Assembly (NCBI GenBank): GCA_016707895.1
Contig: JADJGV010000003.1
Coordinates: 620,001-684,000, forward strand
DNA: 64,000 bases
DNA from: Myxococcales bacterium
GTDB taxonomy: Bacteria; Myxococcota_A; Polyangia; Haliangiales; Haliangiaceae
Reading direction: 5' to 3'
Each line of letters opens with the position of its first letter. Position 1 is the stretch's first letter. Both the position numbers and the translations under genes were made by a program. The notes below the pieces were generated by a model. It saw nothing but the letters and a program-made list of their open reading frames with translations. It ran no database searches and had not been told where the DNA came from. Shown here piece after piece: positions 38,601 through 47,671 of the stretch.

Positions 38601-39662
38601 CCACCGGTGACGCCAAGCGCGGCTGGCGCGTGGCCTCCGACACCGCGGGCACGCAGCTCGCGTGGTTCGTCGTCAAGCGCGGCGGACGGGCGCTGCTGCT
38701 CGGCGGCCCAGGCATGTTGGCGGGCATCGGCGCGGAGGTGTTCGCGGCGCTCGGCCGGGGCGACCTGGCCGGCGCGCGCGCGTGGCTCACGCGGGTGGCC
38801 GACGATCCGACCCTCCCCACCGGCCACCCGGTCGCCGACTTCCTCCGGCGCCACCGCGATGTGCTCGACGCCGCCGACCGACCGATGGTCGAGCTGATGG
38901 CGAGCTTGTTCATGAGCGACCGCTTCCCCGCCAGCGCCGTGCCGGCAGTGCGGACCTGTGGAGGGTTCACCGCGACCGACGATCTCAAGCTGTGCGCGCT
39001 CGCCCGGGCGACCCGCGCCGCGACGGCCGGCGCCCACGACGAGATGGTGGCCGCCGCGCGCGTGTTCGTCGCGGCGCTGCCGGACGACGCGCTGGCGACC
39101 GCGCTGCTGGGGCGCGCGCTGGCCCTGGCCGGCAAGGCCGCCGAGGGGCCCGCTGCTCGATGCCGCGCTGGCCAAGCACCCGGACGATGACCGCCTGCTC
39201 GAGGCGCGCGCCGTGGTGGCGCTGGCCGGCTCGTGGACCGACGCCGCGGCGTGGTTCGAGCGGGCGGCCGCCTCCCCGCGCGCCCAGCTGCAGGTGCTCA
39301 ACAACGCCGCCTGGGCGCGCCTGTTCTACGATCCGACGCCGGCGGGCGCGCGCGCGCTGATCGATCGCGCGATGCTGCGCGGCAACGATCCGCCGGCGAA
39401 CGTCCTCAACACCTACGCCGCGGTGCTGGTCGAGAGCGGCGAGCCCCACCTGGCCTGGCAGCAGCTCGAGCGCGGCATCGGCGCGCGCGCGGTCGACGAC
39501 GCCGACCGCTTCGTGCTCGGGCGCATCGCCGAGGCGTACGGCCTGCGCGACGACGCGCTCCGCGCGTACCGGCAGGTGAAGCGACCGGCCACCCCCGGTG
39601 ACATCCCAACGTCCTGGGACTTCGCCCAGAAGCGGCTCAAGACGCTGGGCGTGACGCCGTGA
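35694..39662 (+). CDS. DUF3857/transglutaminase-like protein with TPR C-terminal half (two indels)
   Basis: Exported protein of about 1,320 residues once two indels are corrected. Signal MRMVVLVCAFVAVASGLAGA; DUF3857 domain (about 45-230); transglutaminase-like core with GDCKDKATLLVALLRA (Cys), FDHAIVR (His) and WIDAT (Asp); beta-domain; then TPR-like helices from about residue 640 onward. The frame breaks at about 38395/38396 (one base missing: DLA then KLDPADPTTPV) and at the G-run 39147-39150 (one extra base: AAEGP then LLDAALAKHP). The shifts compensate each other. Probably a periplasmic protein-modifying or scaffold protein; whether the Cys protease-like site is active is unknown. Confidence 0.8.
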
Positions 39663-40031
39663 CTGCGCCCGACCCCGTCGTGCCGCCGGCGCCGCTGTCG
39701 CCGCCGCGGATCGGCACGTCGGTGGCGATGATCGTCGGCGGCCTGGCGCTCGCGCTGTTCGCGCGCGCCACCTACCGGCCCGGCCTCCGGCTGACCGAGC
39801 TCAAGTGGACGGCGATCGCCATCTACGGCACGAGCGCGCTCGCGCTGCTGGCGCTGGCGATCCCGGTCGCGCACGGCCGCACCTGGGCGACCCGCGTCGC
39901 CGCGCTCGCGGCCATCACCCCGGCCGGGCTGTGGCTGATCACACGGCGCCCCGCGTGGGGTCTTCGCGGTGGCCGGGGCGTACGTCGCGCTCGCCGCGCT
40001 GGCGCTGGCGTGTCGGCGCCCGACGCCGTGA
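39659..40031 (+). CDS. Small membrane protein, four predicted helices (one indel)
   Basis: GTG start overlapping the upstream TGA (GTGA, 39659-39662). Helices: GTSVAMIVGGLALALFA, WTAIAIYGTSALALLALAIPV, ATRVAALAAITPAGLWLI and, only after adding a base to the G-run 39957-39960, VFAVAGAYVALAALALACRRPTP followed by TGA at 40029-40031. Without the correction the frame ends at 40054 with an Arg-rich nonsense tail. About 124 residues. No family recognised; coupled to the transglutaminase-like gene and perhaps its membrane partner. Confidence 0.6.
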
Positions 40032-40063
40032 CAGCGGCGCCTCGCGTCGGGTAGCGTCCGCGC

Positions 40064-40909
<846 letters not shown>

Positions 40910-40913
40910 CGCG

Positions 40914-42099
40914 TCACCGGCACGTCGGGGCGCGCAGCTGATGCGTGCCCCGGCACGTGCCACGCGTCCACCACGCGTTCCCCGAGTGCGCGATGTAGCG
41001 GCAGTCGCGATCGCCGTTGTCGCCACCCTGCTCCCAGAACCGCTGGCACGCCTCGCGGATCGTCGAGTGGCCGGTCACCTCGTCGGGGTTGGCGCCGCAC
41101 CGCTCGTTCGCCCATCCGACGACCTGGCACGGTCGCCGTCGCCGCTCGCGCGCGTGAACTCGGCGCCGAGGCGCACGCCTCCACAGTCGGCCGGCCCGGA
41201 AGCGTAGTTGACGCTGGTGCCGACCGCGCCCCCGGCGACCTCGATGGTCCCGTCGTCGCCGGTCACGTCCTGGGTCGCGTTCACGTCGACGCGCCCGTCG
41301 CAGTCGTTGTCACGGCCGTCGCCACACACCTCGTTCTGCGGAAGCGCCGCCACGCACTCGCGCGTCGCGCCGTTGCACACCACGTGGCCCCGCGCGCACT
41401 CTCCAGGTGCCAGGGCCTGGCACGCCTCCGCCGGGATGTTGTCGGCGGTGCCGTCGCAGTCGTTGTCACGGCCGTCGCACACCTCGGCGCTCGGGACGCA
41501 CGGCGTGCACGCCGGCACGCACGGCCCCCACCCGGCGGCGCGGCTGTACGCCTGCGTCCCGCTGTTGCACGTCGTCGAGCTGGGCGTGCAGGTCCGCGCG
41601 AAGCCATCGGCCGGGCAGCTCTGAGCGGCTCGCAGGTCGCGCCCGGCGTCGCGATCCACGTCGCGCTGGCGACGTCGAAGATCGTCGCCACGGTGCCGCT
41701 CGCGCAGTCGGGGTTGCCCGGATAGGCCGTCGGGCACGCCACCTGAGCCGGGCCGCACTGAGCCTGCCAGGCCGTCACCCCCGGCGACGTCTCCGCGCAG
41801 AACTGCACGTCGGTCGTCCCGCTGCCGCACCAGCGGATGTCGCCTTCGTAGCAGGGGCAGCTGGGCCCGGTGGCGACGGCGAACTTGCACTCGCCGTTCA
41901 CGCAGCCCTGCGACACGGTGCAGGCCGAGGTCCCCGCGATCGTGTCGCAGGCCAGGTCGTCGCTGCAGCTCGCGGCGACCGCCGAGGGTGCGCCGGCGGG
42001 GATGAGCGCGAACCGCTCGATCTTCGGGCGACCGCGGCCGGAGCAAGACGCCGCGACGGTCGCGAGGAGCAGCGCGGTGGTGACGATCAGCTTCTTCAT
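40914..42099 (-). CDS. Cys-rich lipoprotein with MopE-type metal-binding motifs (two indels)
   Basis: Starts MKKLIVTTALLLATVAASC (lipobox). Two copies of the putative metal-binding motif VCxxRDNDCDGxxD (VCDGRDNDCDGTADN and VCGDGRDNDCDGRVD) match the MopE/myxobacterial repeat family, embedded in a very Cys-rich chain. The frame changes near 41624 and near 41131, one base missing each time. The corrected end reads RCQVVGWANERCGANPDEV to THQLRAPTCR with stop at 40914-40916. Corrected length about 395 residues. Last gene of a three-gene envelope operon. Likely surface-exposed and Ca or Cu binding by family analogy. Confidence 0.75.
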
Positions 42100-42106
42100 C
42101 GTGGCC

Positions 42107-43290
42107 TCATGGGAGCGGGTTGCGCGCGCACCGAAAGCCAACCACCGCGCGCGGCGTGGCGGGCGCCGCCGACGAGCGGTAGCTCGCGATCACCTGCGAC
42201 GCGTTGCTGGAGTGGCCACCGCCGCGGATGACGCGGTTGGCGGCGGCGGTGCGGTTGGCGCAGTCGAGGCACTGCGTCGTCGAGTACGGGCTCGCGTGGT
42301 AGTCGATGGTCCACTCCCAGACGTTGCCGGCGAGGTCGCGCTGGCCCCAGCGCGCGACGTCTAGGCCGTGGAGGCCCGGGCGCGTCGGCGCGGCGGCCTG
42401 GTAGGTCGCGTGGCTGGCGCTGATCGTCGTCGCCGACGGCGGCACTGACCACGGATAGACCCGCTGCTGGTCGCCGCCCGCGGCCGCGAAGTTCCACTCG
42501 GCCTCGGTCGGCAACCGCCCGCCATCCCAGATGCAGAACGCCTGCGCGACGTACCAGGAGACACAGCGCACGGGATCGGTCACGCCCTGGCTGGTCAAGC
42601 CATCGCACGCGAGCGCCGCGTTGAGGTCGGCCTGGGTCACCGGCAAGCTCGCGGTCCACGCCGCGGCCCAGCCCGGGTCGCCGGGATCGTGCGGGTTGCG
42701 GCCGGTGCCGTCAGCCGGACGCGACGCCGGGTAGGCGGCGACGAACTTCTGGAAGCGCGCCACCGACACCTCGTGCGCGTCGAGGTGAAACTCGCTGACC
42801 GTCGCGGCGAAGCTGGGGTCGGTGAAGCCGACCGAGACGCCGTCGTAGCTGCGGGCGTAGCTCCGCCAGGCAGCGACGGCGACGCGCAGCAGGTCTCGTT
42901 GCCGCCCGGTCCGCAGGTGTTGACGCCGCCGCTGCAACTCGGCGGCACGACGCAGGCGCCGCGATCGCACAGGTTCGCGCAGGACGACGTCATCGCCCAC
43001 GCGCCGCCCTGGCAGGTCTCGACGTCGTTGCCAGCGCAGCGGGTCGCACCGAGGCTGCACACCGCCGCGTCGATCGGCGGCGCGTCGATCGGCGCCGCGT
43101 CCGGGGCGTCGATCGGCGGCGCGTCGGGCGGCAGCCCATCCGGGATCCACGCGTCGGGCGCATCCGGTGCATCGCTCGACGGGCCATCCATCGCGTCGGT
43201 CTCCATGGCGTCCACGGCCGCGTCGATCAGCGCCGGCGGCGGATCGAAGCCGCACGCCGCCAGCGTCACCAGCATGAGCGCGGTCTTCAC
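42107..43290 (-). CDS. SUMF1/formylglycine-generating-enzyme-like lipoprotein (one indel)
   Basis: GTG 43290 overlaps the upstream stop (GTGA). Lipobox TLAACG, then a long Asp-Ala-Pro linker (IDAPDAAPIDAPPIDA), a Cys-rich module (about 75-125), then an FGE-sulfatase domain: HLDAHEVSVARFQKFV, RCVSWYVAQAFCIWDGGRLPTEAEWNFAA, LAGNVWEWT, VIRGGGHSSN and GFRCARN. The frame breaks near 42863 (one base missing, giving LPGGSYARSYDGVSVG on correction). Family roles range from formylglycine formation to ligand-binding C-type-lectin-like folds; the paired active Cys of true FGE is not evident, so a binding role is likelier. Confidence 0.8.
43061..43237 (-). repeat. Asp-Ala-Pro linker repeat
   Basis: Tandem GGCGCGTCGATCGGCG-like units code for the PPIDAPDAAPIDAPPIDA linker of the SUMF1 lipoprotein. 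Such linkers recur behind lipoboxes elsewhere in the window. Confidence 0.65.
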
Positions 43291-44267
43291 AGCCCACCGC
43301 CGATCGCGAGGCCGACGTAGTCGCCGCCGGCGCTCACCGCCACCACCGGCCGCGTCGCCGCGCGCCCGCCGCGCCACACCAGCCACCCCGCGACGCCGGC
43401 CACCGCGAGCGCGCCGACGCCCACGCCGAGCGCGCCCCGCCGCCGCGCCACCGCGCTGTCGTAGAGATCGTCGCGCGCGTTCGGATCCATCGACGCCAGC
43501 GCGTCGTCGTAGCGCCCGCGCGCCGACAGCTCGAGGCCCAGCGCCACCCCGCCCAACGCCACCGCGGTCGCGCCGAGCACGCCCGGCCACACCCACGCCC
43601 GCTCGGTCGACCGCGGCGACGCCCCCGCGTCCACCTCCCGCGCCCCCGCCGCGGCCCCGCCCATCGCGCGCTCCGTCACCTCGAACCGCGGCACCTCGAT
43701 CGTCCGCTCCTCGCCGTCGCCGGCGATCGTCACGCTGGTCGCCCACGCCCGGTGCCCCGGCGCCCGCGCCGTCACCGTGTACGCGCCGCGGTCGACCGGG
43801 ATCGCCCGGTTCCACAGCCCGGGATCGATCGCGACGCCGTCGCGCGCCACCACCAGCCCCTCGACCCGGCTGCCCTCGGGCACGCTGATCGTCAGGTGCG
43901 GCAGCCGCCCCTCGAGCGCAGTCGCCCGCCGCTCGGCCACCGCGCGCTCGGCCTGCCGCGCCGGATCCTCGCGCGTCAGGCTCGCCACGTCGAGGAACGC
44001 CGCCCACGCCGTCGCCAGCCGCCCGCGCTTCTCCTCGCAGTCCGCCAGCTTCATCTTCGCGCCGATCGACGGCCCCACGCGATCCGCTCGCGCGAACGCC
44101 TCACACGCCTCGGCGTACCGCTTCTCGGCCATCAGCTTCATGCCGTCGCGGAACGCCGCCTCGGCCGGCGGGTTGGGCTGGGCCGCGGCGCTGGTGGCGA
44201 GCGCGAGGGCGGCGGCGATGACGCAGCGCCCGAGGCGAGGCAGAGACGATGCGGGACAGGGCGACAT
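43287..44267 (-). CDS. Exported TPR/PEGA-type protein with C-terminal membrane segments
   Basis: 326 residues from ATG 44267. Signal CVIAAALALATSAAAQP; a TPR-like helical block (AEAAFRDGMKLMAEKRYAEACEAFARADRV, AKMKLADCEEKRGRLATAWAAFLDVA) widely seen in myxobacterial proteins; a PEGA-like beta-domain (LPHLTISVPEGSRVEGLVVARDGVAID, DRGAYTVTARAPGHRAW); then two hydrophobic helices (GVLGATAVALGGVALGLELSA and GALGVGVGALAVAGVAGWLVW). Probably an envelope scaffold. First gene of an operon with the SUMF1 and MopE-like lipoproteins. Confidence 0.8.
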   Translation of the reverse strand: MSPCPASSLPRLGRCVIAAALALATSAAAQPNPPAEAAFRDGMKLMAEKRYAEACEAFARADRVGPSIGAKMKLADCEEKRGRLATAWAAFLDVASLTREDPARQAERAVAERRATALEGRLPHLTISVPEGSRVEGLVVARDGVAIDPGLWNRAIPVDRGAYTVTARAPGHRAWATSVTIAGDGEERTIEVPRFEVTERAMGGAAAGAREVDAGASPRSTERAWVWPGVLGATAVALGGVALGLELSARGRYDDALASMDPNARDDLYDSAVARRRGALGVGVGALAVAGVAGWLVWRGGRAATRPVVAVSAGGDYVGLAIGGGL

Positions 44268-44390
44268 GGTTTCGGCGGTCGCGGGCAATGCACGTCGCGT
44301 ACCGGCGCGCCTTGGACCGCGCCGCGCGCTGGGCTGCGCCGCACGTCCACGCGCGCGGACGTCGACCGAGGCCCGGTCCGCGCGATTGGA

Positions 44391-45297
44391 TCAGCGCGGC
44401 GGCTGCGCCAGGCCTGCGCCGACGTCGGCGGGGTCGGGCGACGCCCGCGAAGGCGCCGGTCGTCGCCGCGGCGATCATCTGCGCGCGGACCTCGTCGGCG
44501 ATCGCCCCGCGCGCCGTCGCGCGCCACCAGCGCACCGCGATCGCCGCGACCTGCGCCGCCGCGACCGCGGTCGCGCACGGCCCAGCGCCGTCACCCCGGG
44601 CGCGACCAGCGTCGGGAACAGGTTCGAGGTCGGGGCCACGATGAGCCCGGCCCGGTGCGCGGTCACCGCGCCCACGCCGAACACCCGCGGCAGCCGCGCG
44701 GATCATCGTCGCCGGCACCAGCGCCGGGCCGCCCGGGTGATCGAGCCCGCGGCGCGAGTCGTCGCCGACGGGCGCCACGACGATCATCTCGGCGCGGCTC
44801 GCGATCACGGCCGCCAGCGCTCGGGCGTTCGCCAGCAGGTGGGCCACCGCGGTCGCCATCGCCGCCGGCGGCGCGTAGCCGCGGGCCAGCAGCCCCGCGA
44901 TCGTCGTCGGCACGTCGCACGCGATCGTCACCAGCGCCACCTGCGCCCCGAGCCGCGCGGCGTCGACCAGCGCCTCCGCGAGCTGCGCGGTCGTCGCGGG
45001 TTGGTGGCCGTCGAGCACCGGCCTGCGGATGATCGTGGTGTCCGAGCCCAGCGGCGGCAGCGGCGCGTCGCCCACCACCGCGAGCGTCACGCCGGCCCCG
45101 GCCCGGGCGTCGGCGCGGGCGTCCCAGACGCCATCCGCGCCGATCGGCGGCGCGCCCGCCGCGAGGTCGCGCACCGCCATCACCGGCGCGACCGCGATCA
45201 CCCGCGGATCGTGCTCGAGCTCTACCAGCTCGTGGCCCGTGAGCTGGGCCGCCTCGATCTCCCCCTCGCGCTTGACCACCAGGCAATCGACGATCAT
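44391..45297 (-). CDS. Degenerate subtilisin-fold protein (pseudo-peptidase; three indels)
   Basis: Starts MIVDCLVVKREGEIEAAQ. After correcting frame changes near 44690, 44590 and 44440, the path matches the S8 fold: prodomain-like LVELEHDPRVIAVAP, core strand VTLAVVGDAP where DTG is expected, EMIVVAPVGDDS where the oxyanion AAGND stands, VFGVGAVTAHRAGL and TSNLFPTLVAPGVTALG, then ATAVAAAQVAAIAV where GTSxAAAQVAA carries the nucleophile. The Ser is Ala, the Asn is Asp and the Asp/His motifs are not recognisable. End GAGLAQPPR. About 300 residues, no signal peptide. It starts divergently from the sigma-54 activator, 129 bp away. Confidence 0.5.
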
Positions 45298-45426
45298 GGC
45301 CGGCAGCGCTGCAAGGACAGGGCCGCGCGGGCGCGTCCACTCCAGCGGACACCGCCGACGCCCCGGTCCGGAATCGTGGACGTGCCCGCCTTGCCGCCGA
45401 TCGACAGGCTGCGGCATGGTTCCCGC

Positions 45427-46920
45427 ATGGTCTCGGGGTGCGACGACGGCGACACGATGCAGACCTATTACCGCCAGCTGCTCGAGCTGGGCGCGAGCGG
45501 GGAGCTGGCGCCGCTGCTCGAGCGCGCGCTCGCGGTGATCGTCGAGGCCACCGGCGCGCGCATCGCGTACCTCGAGCTGTACGCAGATCGCGCCGGTGAG
45601 CCCGCGTTCTGGCGCGCCCACGGCGCCGCCGGCGACGCGGTCGCGGCGATCCGCGCCGACATCTCGCGCGGGATCATCGCGTCGACGCTGGCGTCGGGCG
45701 AGCTGGTCGACACGCCCTCGGCCAGGACGACCCGCGCTTCGCCGAGCGCGGCAGCGTGCGGCGCAACGGATCGACGCGGTGCTGTGCGCGCCGGTCGGCA
45801 CGCCGCCGATCGGCGTCGTCTACGTGCAGGGCCGCGCCGACGGCGCGAGCTTCGACGCGCGTCACCGCGATTGCGCCGCGTTGTTCGCGCAGCAGCTGGC
45901 GCTGGTGGCCGAGCGCGTGCGCGGCGTGCGCGCGCCCGGCGACGACGTCGACCACACCGCCGACGTGCGGCGCCGCTTCGTCAGCCCGCGGCTGATCGGC
46001 AAGAGCCGCGCGCTGGCACGCGTCTTGAGTGAGGCCGCTAGCATGGCCCCGCTCGACGTCGGCGTGCTGATCACCGGGCCGTCCGGGACCGGCAAGTCCG
46101 AGCTGGCGCGGGCGATCCACGCCAACAGCCGCCGGGCCGGCGGCCCGTTCGTCGCGGTCAACTGCGCCGCCATCCCCGCCAACCTCGTCGAGAGCGAGCT
46201 GTTCGGCGTCGAGCGCGGCGCGCACTCGACCGCGACCCAGCGCACGGTCGGCAAGGTCGGCGCCGCCCGCGGCGGCACGCTGTTCCTCGACGAGGTCGGC
46301 GAGCTGCCGTTCGACGCGCAGGCCAAGCTGCTGCAACTGCTGCAGGACCGGCAGTACTACCCGGTCGGCTCCGCGCAGCTGGTCACGGCCGACGTGCGCA
46401 TCATCGCCGCGACCAACGTCGACCTGCGCGATCGCGTCGACAAGCAGACGTTCCGCGCCGACCTCTACTACCGGCTCAACGTCGTGACGATCGAGATGCC
46501 GGGCCTGGCCGATCGCCGCGACGACCTGCCCGACCTGGCGCGCCACCTGTGCCGCGACGCCTGCGCGCGCCACGGCCTACCCACGCTCGAGCTCCGCGCG
46601 CCACGCTGGCCGCGCTCGGCGACGAGCCGTGGCCTGGCCAGATCCGCGAGCTGGCCAACGCGCTGGAGGCCGGCGCCATCCGCGCCGCCGCCGACGGCGC
46701 CACCGCGCTGCGCCCGCCGCACGTCTTCCCGACGCGGCCCACCAGCGACGACGAACCCGACTACCGCGAGGCCACGCGCCGCTTCCAGCGCCGCTTCGTC
46801 CTCGACGTCCTCACCGACTGCGACTGGGACGTCCCGACCGCGATCGCGCGGCTCGGCATCGCCCGCTCGCACCTCTACAACCTGATCGCGGCCTTCGAGC
46901 TGAAGCGCCCGCGATCCTGA
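45427..46920 (+). CDS. GAF-domain sigma-54-dependent transcriptional activator (three indels)
   Basis: About 498 residues once frame changes near 45722, 45769 and 46600 (each one base missing) are corrected; start ATG 45427 or 45457. N-terminal GAF-like domain (LLERALAVIVEATGARIAYLELY to DAVLCAPVGTPPIGVVYVQG), then an AAA+ module: Walker A GPSGTGKSELARAIH, GGTLFLDEVGELP Walker B, ADVRIIAATNVDLRD, FRADLYYRLNVV. The sigma-54-contact loop reads GAHSTA instead of GAFTGA. C-terminal Fis-type helix-turn-helix (DVPTAIARLGIARSHLYNLI). It would activate -24/-12 promoters on a small-molecule cue. Targets may include the adjacent orphan gene. Confidence 0.85.
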
Positions 46921-46954
46921 TCGCGCGCGAGCGCGCCGTGCATGGAAGGTGATC

Positions 46955-47668
46955 ATGGCGAACTACAAGCTGTTCAATGGTGTCGGCGCAGCCGTCACGG
47001 CGCCCGTCGGGTTCACGGCGGACGTCGACCTGATCTTCGACATGGGCCAACCGCCGCACCGCGCGTCGATCGACCTGACGCAGACTCCGACACGGGACTA
47101 CGCCAAGGCGACGATCGAAGACACGGGCGTGTATGACACTGGCAAGCCCATCACGACGACCGGAAACCACTACAGGGAGCACCCGGCGTTTCCGGTGACC
47201 ACGGTCGTGCCAGGGAGCACCGAGCAACACGGTGCCCTGTATCTCGAAGAAGCCGAGTTCGCGACACGCGCTGCGGCGGCCGGCGGCGCTGGGCGCTGGC
47301 CAGATGGCTACGGCTACAAGAGCCATGGCGCCTATCAATTCCAGGCGATGGTCTACGACGACAAGGTCCGCGCGCCGATCCAGCGCCGCTACCACGGCTT
47401 CCACGCGCGCGTCGTCAGCGTCGTCGGAACGGTGTACACACTCGACGTGGCGTCCTTCCACAAGTCGACGCCCACGACCCTGACGACGTCGTTCGTGCGC
47501 GTCGACGTGGACATCGACCAGCTGGATCAGTGCACCAAGGACCTCTGCACGCTCCAGCCGATCGCGGGCTCGGAGGGGTGCATCTTCTTGGCGATCGCGT
47601 TTTGCGCCAAGACGAACGCGGCGGGCGGCGCGATCCTCCGCGGCCCGAAGCTGCCGCCGCAAGGATGA
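46955..47668 (+). CDS. Orphan protein with atypically low GC, function unknown
   Basis: 237 residues from ATG 46955, with GGAAGG at 46944-46949 as a good ribosome-binding site. No signal peptide; no family recognised. Sequence is rich in Thr, Tyr and His early (TTTGNHYREHPAFPVTTV, KSHGAYQFQAMVYDD), with Cys pairs near the end (QCTKDLCTL, GCIFLAIAFCAK). It looks beta-rich. By hand count 46981-47280 has 100 A/T in 300 bases (about 67% GC), clearly below neighbouring genes. It lies 34 bp after the sigma-54 activator and converges with the STAND-kinase gene. Confidence 0.7.
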   Translation: MANYKLFNGVGAAVTAPVGFTADVDLIFDMGQPPHRASIDLTQTPTRDYAKATIEDTGVYDTGKPITTTGNHYREHPAFPVTTVVPGSTEQHGALYLEEAEFATRAAAAGGAGRWPDGYGYKSHGAYQFQAMVYDDKVRAPIQRRYHGFHARVVSVVGTVYTLDVASFHKSTPTTLTTSFVRVDVDIDQLDQCTKDLCTLQPIAGSEGCIFLAIAFCAKTNAAGGAILRGPKLPPQG

Positions 47669-47671
47669 GCC

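Noticed and set aside
38395..39150. Programmed ribosomal frameshifting in the transglutaminase/TPR gene
   Set aside because: No slippery heptamer or following structure is evident, the two shifts cancel each other, and unrelated genes nearby carry similar breaks; sequence error is simpler.
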